From Fidelibacterota bacterium (lineage in GTDB: Bacteria > Fidelibacterota > Marinisomatia > SCGC-AAA003-L08 > D37C17): a DNA stretch of 13,388 bases. The translations under genes and the position numbers were made by a program. Under the pieces are notes generated by a model that was not told the DNA's origin, searched no databases, and worked only from the letters and a program-made list of their open reading frames with translations. Positions 7,325-13,382 of this stretch are shown piece by piece. Location: contig JABHHG010000161.1 of NCBI GenBank assembly GCA_018671635.1, forward strand, positions 1 through 13,388, given 5' to 3'. The first letter of the stretch is position 1; every line of letters starts with the position of its first letter.

Positions 7325-8086
7325 CTACTTTAACCCTTTAACCGATATGGCAGCATGAAATTTACTCACCAGTTTAGCATTATAGTCTGAATGAGATGGA
7401 TTAAGAGATTCTTCTTTTACAAATCCAGAGCAATGAATAATTCGAGAATCGCCCAGTGAAATTGCCACATGATCAATTTTAACGTTTTCGGCAAAGAAGA
7501 TTAAATCTCCCTTCGTCACATCTTGTAATTCAACACGTTGACTTTCATCAAATTGTTGATGACTATCTCGTGGCAATTCTAACTCAACCGATTTAAAAAT
7601 AGTTTGTACAAATCCAGAGCAATCACAACCAAAAGTAGAAATTCCACCCCATTGATATTGAACCCCATTAAATTTTCGAGCATTTAAAATGAGTTGCTCT
7701 ACCTTATTTTCAATATTCTGAATTGAAGGTAGAACACATCTTCCCCAATCTCCCCAGGGCAGTGTTACGGTTACTGTATTTTCATCTCGTTGTACAATGG
7801 GCAACTCAACCCCAAAAGGAAGATATGTTTCGCTACCGTCATTACAAATTAATTGGCTGGTGTGGCGATCAAAAAAATAGGTGTCCGCAGAATTATCATC
7901 CACATCCATTAAATAAAATTCATGTATCCAAGACTCATAATTATCCCATTGACGGACTTTAAACCATGACTCTTGAGAATCCAATATTTCAACACGCTCA
8001 CCCATCAGGGCTTGTGTGACTTGGTCAGACATAAATGTATGACTACGGTACAAATTGGCCACGGGAGTTCTCACGGTTTTATGCAT
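7325..8086 (-). CDS. SH3-NlpC/P60 cysteine peptidase (YkfC-like muropeptide endopeptidase)
   Basis: The family cleaves the gamma-D-Glu to diamino-acid bond of murein peptides. Two bacterial SH3-like domains (about 1-62 and 65-120) precede the papain-like NlpC/P60 domain (about 125-253). The catalytic set is C156 in DCSGF, H206 in DHVAI and H218 in IIHCSG, and YQWGG (144-148) precedes the cysteine as is usual. There is no signal peptide or lipobox, so it probably acts in the cytoplasm on imported or recycled muropeptides, as described for YkfC-type dipeptidyl-peptidase VI. That assignment is inference from architecture. The ATG shares one base with the alkaline phosphatase stop (TAATG), and the HNH gene starts 3 nt after its own stop. 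Confidence 0.88.
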   Translation of the reverse strand: MHKTVRTPVANLYRSHTFMSDQVTQALMGERVEILDSQESWFKVRQWDNYESWIHEFYLMDVDDNSADTYFFDRHTSQLICNDGSETYLPFGVELPIVQRDENTVTVTLPWGDWGRCVLPSIQNIENKVEQLILNARKFNGVQYQWGGISTFGCDCSGFVQTIFKSVELELPRDSHQQFDESQRVELQDVTKGDLIFFAENVKIDHVAISLGDSRIIHCSGFVKEESLNPSHSDYNAKLVSKFHAAISVKGLK

Positions 8087-9216
8087 TATTCTTGAATGTA
8101 CTCTATCAATCTTTTACCAATTTCAGTATTATCCATAAATGCGTCAAAGACAGCTGCTCCTGGACCAGTGCTCCAAATAGGTACAAAATTTGCCGAATGA
8201 TAGTCAGATGTGAACCGAACATCTAAATCTCCGTTGTTGCCATCATGGACAGCCACACCACCGCATTCGTGGTCGGCGGTAAGTACCACCAAAACCTCAG
8301 GGTGAGTAGATTGATAGTCTAATGTAAAATTCACCAAGTCATTCAATGATTTCATTTCACCTTTTATATATTCTGCAGAGTTTGAATGCCCTCCCCAATC
8401 TACTTGTGACTCTTCAATCATTACAAAAAATCCATTGGGATTATTCTCTAAATTTTCCAATGCTAACTTTGCCATTTGGGTTGTGGAAACTTCTCTTCCA
8501 TTATGCACCTTTTCCAGCCCACTATCTGAAAACAAACCCAATAATCTTCTTTCTGAATCAATAGTTGCATTGATGTCATTTATAAACTGTCCGCCTCTAT
8601 TTTCATAGACGGAAATAAGGCTATCTGGCCAGAATTTTTTACCACCACCCAAAATCACATCAATATCAGCAACCGCAAACTGTTCAGCAATTTCTGCCTC
8701 TTTTTTTCGATAATCTACATGGGCCCCAAATGAAGCTGGTGTAGCATGAGTCACAGTAGAGGTTGCCACTAACCCAGTAGCCATCCCCTTTTCTTGCGCC
8801 CACTCTAGCATGGTTTTTACTGGATTCTTATCCACATCTACTGCAATGGCACCATTGTATGTTTTTTGTCCAGCAGAAAGTGCGGTACCGCTGGCAGCTG
8901 AATCGGTAACCCGTTTGCAACTGGTACTACATTCACCATCATTAGGATGGGTGGCAACTAAACCGATATGATCAAATCGAGCTGGTGCAAATTCACCATT
9001 AGTATAATATGACACGGTGTATTGCCCAATTCCTGTGCCATCAGCAATGATGAAAATAATAGAATGAGGTGCCGTACCCTCAGTAGTCTTTAATTTATAA
9101 TCTACATGTGCTTGAGTTGGAATAAAATTTGATTTCTCTTCTTGGAGTGCAATCCCATACATACTATAACATCCAAAAAATGTTGAAATTATGAGAATTT
9201 TAATGAGATGTTTCAT
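8086..9216 (-). CDS. Secreted alkaline phosphatase, PhoA family, marine/cold-type active site
   Basis: PhoA-type enzymes hydrolyse phosphate monoesters outside the cytoplasm using two zincs and one magnesium. Of 376 residues, the first 20-25 form a signal peptide (MKHLIKILIISTFFGC). A cysteine at 16 follows FFG, which is a poor lipobox. Visible active-site parts are D59 in IADG, nucleophile S106 in TDSAASGTA, H157 and T159 in THATPASFGAHV, R170, E269 and D273 to H277 in EESQVDWGGHS, D315-H316 in TADHE and H340 in YHSANF. At the positions of E. coli D153 and K328 it has His (157) and Trp (274), the pair known from the Antarctic TAB5 and Vibrio enzymes. The compact length also resembles TAB5. 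AAGGA lies 7 nt upstream of the start, which overlaps the tyrS stop (ATGA). Its place among translation genes is unusual, and no Pho-box-like site is evident because it lies inside the operon. Confidence 0.95.
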   Translation of the reverse strand: MKHLIKILIISTFFGCYSMYGIALQEEKSNFIPTQAHVDYKLKTTEGTAPHSIIFIIADGTGIGQYTVSYYTNGEFAPARFDHIGLVATHPNDGECSTSCKRVTDSAASGTALSAGQKTYNGAIAVDVDKNPVKTMLEWAQEKGMATGLVATSTVTHATPASFGAHVDYRKKEAEIAEQFAVADIDVILGGGKKFWPDSLISVYENRGGQFINDINATIDSERRLLGLFSDSGLEKVHNGREVSTTQMAKLALENLENNPNGFFVMIEESQVDWGGHSNSAEYIKGEMKSLNDLVNFTLDYQSTHPEVLVVLTADHECGGVAVHDGNNGDLDVRFTSDYHSANFVPIWSTGPGAAVFDAFMDNTEIGKRLIEYIQE

Positions 9217-10424
9217 ATGGTAATCCTTAAAAATTTACGTTTACCCACTTTTAATACTTTTTCAGAATCGGGAGAAACTTCAAAAAATAAATCTGAAACT
9301 TTCTCATCATCTAATTTTACCGCCCCTTGCTTTATCATTCGCTTGGCGTCTCCATTGCTACTCACCAGATTATTCCCTACCATTATAGATACCAATGTCT
9401 CCGCAGAAGAAAGTGCGTATTCAGGGATGTCATCGGGTATATCTTTTTTTATAAACAATGCATCAAAATCAGATTCTGCTTTTTGGGCCGCATCCTCATC
9501 ATGATAGAGCTTCACAATCTCCCGTGCAAGTTGGCGTTTTAAATCACGAGGGTTCGACTTACCTTCTTTCAAATCATCTTTTATATCATCCAATAAATGG
9601 ATTGAAACTGTTGTAGCATATTCAAAATATTTACCAATCAACGCATCAGGAATCGATAAAGTTCGCCCATACATATCCGTAGGGGAATCGGTCAATCCAA
9701 TATAATTATCATAAGATTTAGACATTTTTTCAACACCATCGGTACCCTCAAGCAACATGGTGGTAATTACCACTTGCGGTGTTTGGCCCGATTCTTTCTG
9801 TAAATCACGCCCAACTAATAAGTTAAATTTCTGATCCGTACCCCCTAATTCAACGTCTGCGTTTAGATACACACTATCATAACCTTGCGCCAATGGATAC
9901 AGGAACTCATGAAGTGAAATACGCACACCGCCTCCATATCGTTTGGTAAAATCATCACGTTCTAACATTCGTGCTACCGTATATTTGGATGCCAATTTAA
10001 TCACATCTGAAAAATCCATTTTACTCAGCCAATCTGAATTATACACAATTTCTAAGGTAGATTTATCCAATACAATGCTTGCTTGGTCGATATAAGATTG
10101 GGCATTTAATTTGGTATCTTCAATTGTCAGTTGTGGCCGTGTTTTGTTACGTCCCGTTGGGTCGCCAATCATGGCGGTAAAATCACCAATCAACAAAATA
10201 GCTTGATGCCCTAAATCTTGGAATTGTCGCATTTTTCTAAGGAGAACTGCATGCCCAATATGTAAATCAGGACGACTGGGGTCACATCCACATTTAATTT
10301 TCAAGGGTTCATTATTGGCTATAGATTTCTCAATTTTTTTCACCAATTCGGCTTCGGGTATAATTTCCTCAACACCGCTACGGATAATATCCATTTGCTC
10401 ATTGAGTGGTGGGAATTTACTCAT
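9213..10424 (-). CDS. tyrS: Tyrosyl-tRNA synthetase
   Basis: This class I synthetase charges tRNA-Tyr. The 403-residue protein shows HIGH at 55-58 (DLHIGHAVLLRK), the tyrosine-pocket region YPLAQGYDS (176-184), GGTDQKFN (194-201) and KMSKS at 233-237. A C-terminal S4 RNA-binding domain at about 340-403 contributes GDAKRMIKQGAVKLDDEKV. The HIGH context and length match the second bacterial TyrRS group (TyrZ-like) better than the E. coli-like form. The start is fixed by the ATGA overlap with the smpB stop. The ribosome-binding signal there is weak, with AAAGG about 12 nt upstream, so coupling to smpB translation is likely. Confidence 0.96.
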   Translation of the reverse strand: MSKFPPLNEQMDIIRSGVEEIIPEAELVKKIEKSIANNEPLKIKCGCDPSRPDLHIGHAVLLRKMRQFQDLGHQAILLIGDFTAMIGDPTGRNKTRPQLTIEDTKLNAQSYIDQASIVLDKSTLEIVYNSDWLSKMDFSDVIKLASKYTVARMLERDDFTKRYGGGVRISLHEFLYPLAQGYDSVYLNADVELGGTDQKFNLLVGRDLQKESGQTPQVVITTMLLEGTDGVEKMSKSYDNYIGLTDSPTDMYGRTLSIPDALIGKYFEYATTVSIHLLDDIKDDLKEGKSNPRDLKRQLAREIVKLYHDEDAAQKAESDFDALFIKKDIPDDIPEYALSSAETLVSIMVGNNLVSSNGDAKRMIKQGAVKLDDEKVSDLFFEVSPDSEKVLKVGKRKFLRITI

Positions 10425-10873
10425 TTCTTTACTCTACCTTTCATTTCACGATCTACTTGTCGCTTCACATCTTGATCCATCTTGGTTTTACGATTATCCC
10501 ATAATTTTTTACCTTGTGCCAATCCAAATTCAACTTTCACCCGATTATTTTTAAAGTATAATGAAAGGGGAATCAATGTTTTTCCTTTCTCATCAATAGT
10601 CTTTTTAATCTTGGTTAATTCTTTTCGATGCATAAGTAATTTTCGATCATGAACTGCAGAATGAGCTGTATAGCCTGCATTAGAATATTCGCCAATATGC
10701 ATCCCCACAATGTAAAGCTCATGACCACTAAAACGAATATATGCCTCTTTCACATTGGCTTTCCCCTCACGTAGAGCCTTTACCTCAGATCCGTGCAATA
10801 CAATCCCCGCCTCAAACTTATTCAGGATGTGGTATTCGTGTCGCGCTTTTCGATTGGTTGCAATAATATTCAT
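10421..10873 (-). CDS. smpB: SsrA-binding protein SmpB (trans-translation)
   Basis: SmpB binds tmRNA and delivers it to ribosomes stalled on broken mRNA. From the ATG at 10873 it has 150 residues, the family norm. It starts with MNIIATNRKARHEYHI and contains the OB-fold segments GIVLHGSEVKALREGKAN (23-40) and DRKLLMHRKELTKI (76-89). GLAQGKKLWDNRKTKMDQDVKR (117-138) forms the basic C-terminal tail. The residue aligned with E. coli H136 (Y in Thermus) appears to be Trp (W125), still aromatic. An upstream in-frame TTG at 10921 would add 16 unconserved residues and is rejected. The gene opens the nine-gene run. No tmRNA (ssrA) sequence is recognised in the window. Confidence 0.95.
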   Translation of the reverse strand: MNIIATNRKARHEYHILNKFEAGIVLHGSEVKALREGKANVKEAYIRFSGHELYIVGMHIGEYSNAGYTAHSAVHDRKLLMHRKELTKIKKTIDEKGKTLIPLSLYFKNNRVKVEFGLAQGKKLWDNRKTKMDQDVKRQVDREMKGRVKK

Positions 10874-10901
10874 GATTTTATCAACGGTAAATTTGGTGGA
10901 T

Positions 10902-10931
10902 AAATTACCCGTCCTTCTCAACTCACAGCAA
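10902..10931 (-). promoter_or_regulatory. Weak candidate promoter for the smpB operon
   Basis: The minus strand has TTGCTG (10931-10926), 18 nt, then TAATTT (10907-10902), placed between the preceding terminator and the smpB start. The match is poor. The main argument is position: the operon promoter should lie in these 82 nt. Confidence 0.25.
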
Positions 10932-10955
10932 GCATCTTTATGGATTTATGGGAAC

Positions 10956-10982
10956 AAAAAAGGGCAGATTAACTGCCCTTTT
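10956..10982 (-). terminator. Intrinsic terminator between the small exported-protein gene and smpB
   Basis: AAAAGGGCAG (10958-10967) pairs perfectly with CTGCCCTTTT (10973-10982) around the 5-nt loop ATTAA. On the minus strand the stem runs into TTTTTT (10961-10956). It is symmetric enough to act in both directions. It lies 24 nt after the stop of the 106-residue gene and insulates the smpB operon. Confidence 0.92.
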
Positions 10983-11005
10983 ATATCAACATATTTTAAT
11001 AAATC

Positions 11006-11326
11006 TTATTCTATAAAATCCGTCAACAAATGAAATGACATATTCTTCACTTTGCATTCCCATTTACTGAATACATTTTTAATATCACTAATTTGGAATT
11101 TTCGTTCGTCAAATTGTACCACTACCGTTTTTGTTTTAAGGGAGGTTTCACAGAAGGATACACCATTAATTTTAGAGAATTCCTGTTTGATATTTTTATG
11201 AATTTGGGGGTCAGAAAAGTTATCTAATGAAATGACTGCCTCAGTTTGGCATCCACCGGATGAAGTGTTTGTGCTAATAAATGCACATAGAAATGAAAGT
11301 AGTAAAAATGCTATGACTTGCTTCAT
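11006..11326 (-). CDS. Small exported protein with an HMA-like fold pattern, function unknown
   Basis: The 106-residue product starts with a signal peptide (MKQVIAFLLLSFLCAFIS). The mature part is about 80 residues with alternating strand-helix-strand-strand-helix-strand character. AVISLDN is the first strand, a helix covers about 40-52, NGVSFCETSL and KTVVVQFDE look like the central strands, and ISDIKNVFSKW looks like the second helix. This resembles the heavy-metal-associated (HMA/ferredoxin-like) fold, but the CxxC metal motif is absent. Cysteines are at 26, 59 and 91 in the mature region. I do not recognise a named family. The start has a strong SD (AGGGGAG, 11337-11331) 4 nt upstream. 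It lies 138 nt downstream of the UMF1 transporter on the same strand and is followed by a clear terminator, so the two may share a transcript. Confidence 0.75.
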   Translation of the reverse strand: MKQVIAFLLLSFLCAFISTNTSSGGCQTEAVISLDNFSDPQIHKNIKQEFSKINGVSFCETSLKTKTVVVQFDERKFQISDIKNVFSKWECKVKNMSFHLLTDFIE

Positions 11327-11390
11327 TGATCTCCCCTGATCTTAATGAACGGTAAAACTTACAGGGGTTGAATCATGCAAAGCAAGAACT

Positions 11391-11411
11391 ACTTAAAGTA
11401 AAACTTAAAGT
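11391..11411. repeat. Two tandem copies of a 9-bp palindrome, 12 bp apart
   Basis: ACTTAAAGT occurs at 11391-11399 and again at 11403-11411, separated by AAA. Each copy is itself nearly self-complementary (ACTT-A-AAGT). The 9-mer GTAAAACTT also occurs twice, at 11352-11360 and 11398-11406. They lie 65-85 nt upstream of the 106-residue gene and just beyond the UMF1 stop. This could be an operator-like site, or A/T-rich coincidence. Confidence 0.35.
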
Positions 11412-11464
11412 GATTGGAGGTTTACTTTTTGAGTTATAAGGAGGATTTTTAGAATTACTTATAC

Positions 11465-12793
11465 TTAGCCCGCTGCTGCAATGCCTTCATCTTCATTTAC
11501 ACCATTTAATAATATAGCACCCAATCCCAAAAGAACAGCCACGACTGCAATTCCCAATCGTTGAGAATTAAATACTTCTGTGATTACACCCAATAAAAAA
11601 GGACCAATAAAAGCGGTGGCTTTTCCTGAGAATGCAAAGAATCCAAAGAACTCATTCTCTTTTTCTTTAGGGATAAACCGTGCCATGAGCGAACGACTAG
11701 CAGATTGGTTGGGTCCAGCAAATACACCTATTAACGCACCCGCAATCCAAAACAGCATTTTCCCTGTCAGCATAAATGATATTCCTATTGAAGGATAGTT
11801 TACAAAAAATAAATCTGCATTTGGTGTGGTAATGGCAATTAAACATGCAATAATAAGCCCAATATTACTTAATTGGATGGTGGTCTTTCCACCTAAAATA
11901 TCATCTAAAAATCCCAATCCAAATGCACCTAAACCAGCGGTAACATTGAGGATAATCCCAAAGAGGAATATTTCATTAAATGTGAACCCAAATGTACCGG
12001 AAGCATAAATGCCACCAAATGCAAAAATGGTGATGAGTCCATCATTATATAAGAGGCGCGCCAATAAAAATCGGGTCATCTGTCTATACTTACGAATCTC
12101 TCCAAAGGTGGATTTCAATTGACTAAACGAACTGCTCATTATGTGCTTGTCCATGCGTTGAGGCTTTTTGGCATCCTTCACCCATAAAAAAGTGGGGATC
12201 GAAAATATAGCAAACCAGATGGCGATAAATAAATTGGTGGCTCTAATATTTTCCCCCAATTCTGTGCTGAATCCAAATACGGGTACTTCTGGTTGTACAA
12301 AAAGTACAAAACAAAGCGCTAATGCTAAGAGACCTCCCACATATCCAAATGACCAACCATAACCAGAAACTCTGCCAATTTTCTCTCTGGGTGCAATATC
12401 TGGTAAATATGCGTTACAGAATACACCCCCCATTTCGAAGCCAATATTGGCAATAATAAAACAAGTGAGTGCGGCTACTACTTGCCCCGGTAAGGGGAAA
12501 AATAATGCAAATGTGCCTGCCACACAGACCCATGTCCAGAAAATCAAAAATACTTTTCTATACCCGCCTCGATCAGCCAATGCTCCCATAATCGGTGACA
12601 AAAATGCCACAATTAATGCGGTAATGGTAATAGCACGAGACCATAAGGTAGTTCCAATAATTTCATTTTCGGCTATCACCTTGGTGAAAAAGGTACCGTA
12701 GATAAAAGTAACTGCCAAAGTGGTAAAGGGTTGGTTTGCAAAGTCGTACATAGACCATGCAAAAATGGTGCGTTTGTAATTTGAATCTCTCAT
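11465..12793 (-). CDS. UMF1-family (Atg22-like) MFS transporter
   Basis: This is a 442-residue polytopic inner-membrane protein with about 12 hydrophobic segments, roughly at 22-38, 56-74, 81-100, 105-127, 147-167, 185-206, 245-265, 275-297, 308-325, 345-362, 385-405 and 412-430. UMF1 hallmarks are the N-terminal WSMYDFANQPF (13-23), the MFS loop GALADRGGYRK (70-80) and the late GPNQSASRSLMARFIPKEKE segment (360-379) followed by FFGFFAFSGK. The yeast relative Atg22 exports amino acids from the vacuole. The substrate of bacterial members is generally unknown and cannot be inferred here. The long loop between helices 6 and 7 (about 207-243) is cytoplasmic and basic, as in MFS proteins. No SD is evident before the ATG. 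A small hairpin with a T-run lies about 75 nt upstream. Confidence 0.9.
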   Translation of the reverse strand: MRDSNYKRTIFAWSMYDFANQPFTTLAVTFIYGTFFTKVIAENEIIGTTLWSRAITITALIVAFLSPIMGALADRGGYRKVFLIFWTWVCVAGTFALFFPLPGQVVAALTCFIIANIGFEMGGVFCNAYLPDIAPREKIGRVSGYGWSFGYVGGLLALALCFVLFVQPEVPVFGFSTELGENIRATNLFIAIWFAIFSIPTFLWVKDAKKPQRMDKHIMSSSFSQLKSTFGEIRKYRQMTRFLLARLLYNDGLITIFAFGGIYASGTFGFTFNEIFLFGIILNVTAGLGAFGLGFLDDILGGKTTIQLSNIGLIIACLIAITTPNADLFFVNYPSIGISFMLTGKMLFWIAGALIGVFAGPNQSASRSLMARFIPKEKENEFFGFFAFSGKATAFIGPFLLGVITEVFNSQRLGIAVVAVLLGLGAILLNGVNEDEGIAAAG

Positions 12794-12864
12794 GAATGCC
12801 CAATATTAAAGTGAGCAATTTACAGCAGATTTATGCGGGTGGTGTAGAATTATTTGGACTTTGT

Positions 12865-12884
12865 AAAAATCGACGCAGTCGATT
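12865..12884 (-). terminator. Short hairpin with T-run in the UMF1 leader (possible attenuator or terminator)
   Basis: AATCGAC and GTCGATT form a perfect 7-bp stem with a 3-nt loop (12868-12884). On the minus strand the stem continues into five Ts (12869-12865). It stands 75 nt upstream of the UMF1 start in the direction of transcription. The stem is only 7 bp, so termination would be weak. Confidence 0.35.
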
Positions 12885-12942
12885 AATTCCATATACTCTC
12901 GTGAATTCCATTGACTATGCCAATGGTGGATAACTCCAAAAC

Positions 12943-12981
12943 AAACCCCCAGCACTGGGACGGCAGCACTGAGGGTTTTTT
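12943..12981. terminator. Bidirectional terminator-like hairpin with internal direct repeat
   Basis: AAACCC (12943-12948) pairs with GGGTTT (12973-12978). After a C/A mismatch, CAG (12950-12952) pairs with CTG (12969-12971). The plus strand follows with Ts to 12981 and the minus strand reads on into TTTGTTTT. The loop includes two copies of CAGCACTG (12950-12957 and 12964-12971), and CCCAG/CTGGG allows an alternative local fold. No gene on either strand clearly ends here, so the transcript it serves is unknown. Confidence 0.5.
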
Positions 12982-12992
12982 AGGAGGTCCAT

Positions 12993-13034
12993 ATGGGACG
13001 ACGTTTAGAGACGCCCTTATTTATATATACGTGA
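12993..13034 (+). CDS. Possible 13-residue leader-like peptide (tentative)
   Basis: AGGAGGT at 12982-12988, essentially a full anti-SD complement, is followed 4 nt later by an ATG that opens 13 codons (MGRRLETPLFIYT) ending in TGA. It is the best-formed ribosome-binding site in this gap and begins immediately after the T-run of the preceding hairpin. The GAGAC/GTCTC inverted repeat spans its 3' half. There is no downstream gene for 260 nt, so a classical attenuation role is not obvious. A chance SD cannot be excluded. Confidence 0.2.
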   Translation: MGRRLETPLFIYT

Positions 13035-13258
13035 TGGGTCTCAGATTTATGACAAACTTTTTTCACTTTTTTGAAATTAATTACATTTGTCGAGGAGAGA
13101 AAAATTTACTACAGGTGTCAGAAATTAGGAGCTTGTGGTTTGGGAAAGAAAAATTGTGTTCATTCAACCTTCCGAAGGTTATTCTGGCGCGGGGACCACG
13201 CCCCTGTAATTTCGATTATGGAACGATTTAAAACCGTCAATTACGGAATACTTAATTA

Positions 13259-13286
13259 TTGAATAATGAATTAAAATCTTTATAAA
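13259..13286 (+). promoter_or_regulatory. Sigma70-like promoter of the TPP-riboswitch transcript
   Basis: TTGAAT (13259-13264) and TATAAA (13281-13286) are separated by 16 nt on the plus strand. Initiation 7 or so bases later would place the 5' end near 13293, just ahead of the riboswitch aptamer. Position and sequence agree, though the surrounding DNA is A/T-rich. Confidence 0.5.
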
Positions 13287-13296
13287 TTTCACGCAA

Positions 13297-13380
13297 TGTT
13301 AGGGGTGCTGATTGTATAAAGATAATTGGCTGAGATAATACCCTTTAACCTGATCTAGATAATGCTAGCGGAGGTAAACA
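13297..13380 (+). promoter_or_regulatory. TPP riboswitch (THI element)
   Basis: This is a complete thiamine-pyrophosphate aptamer. P2 pairs GGGT (13303-13306) with ACCC (13340-13343). P3 pairs 13308-13315 with 13322-13329 using several G-U pairs and a 6-nt loop. The conserved CTGAGA follows at 13330-13335, then ACCTGATC (13348-13355). The pyrophosphate-side hairpin pairs CTAG (13355-13358) with CTAG (13365-13368) around ATAATG. The closing conserved GCGGAGGTAA spans 13368-13377. P1 is short (TTA with TAA, 13299-13301 and 13375-13377). GGAGG at 13370-13374, part of the conserved 3' segment, is also the SD, 8 nt before the next ATG. Ligand binding should therefore block translation directly. 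No terminator fits in the 2 nt left between aptamer and start codon. Confidence 0.95.
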
Positions 13381-13382
13381 AA

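Larger units (their letters stand above)
12794..13297. other. Structured 500-nt intergenic region, no confident gene
   Basis: This gap lies between the divergent UMF1 gene and the TPP riboswitch. It holds several inverted repeats: 12868-12884 (7 bp, 3-nt loop), 12908-12926 (CCATTG/CAATGG), the terminator-like 12943-12981, GAGAC/GTCTC at 13008-13012 and 13038-13042, AACCTT/AAGGTT at 13166-13180, and a GC-rich GGGG/CCCC hairpin at 13191-13204. A possible 13-codon ORF sits at 12993-13034. Longer plus-strand frames (12911-13231 and 13071-13262) show no recognisable protein character. No known RNA family (tmRNA, 6S, SRP or RNase P consensus) was recognised. One or more non-coding RNAs or a dispersed intergenic repeat are possible. 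Confidence 0.5.

Noticed and set aside
10874..10921. TTG-initiated 16-residue N-terminal extension of SmpB
   Set aside because: SmpB proteins begin close to the conserved NRKARHEY segment, and the extension is where the operon promoter should lie.
12911..13231. 106-codon plus-strand frame across the intergenic region
   Set aside because: It starts at a weak ATG without a ribosome-binding site, runs through the terminator-like hairpin, and its composition has no recognisable fold or motif.
12860..13260. tmRNA, 6S RNA, SRP RNA or RNase P RNA in the structured gap
   Set aside because: None of the conserved cores I could check by eye (tmRNA 3' T-arm, SRP GGAAGG loop context, RNase P CR-I/CR-V) is present on either strand.
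13071..13262. 63-codon plus-strand frame just before the TPP promoter
   Set aside because: No SD, Cys/Lys/Arg-rich random-looking sequence, and it overlaps the candidate promoter of the riboswitch transcript.
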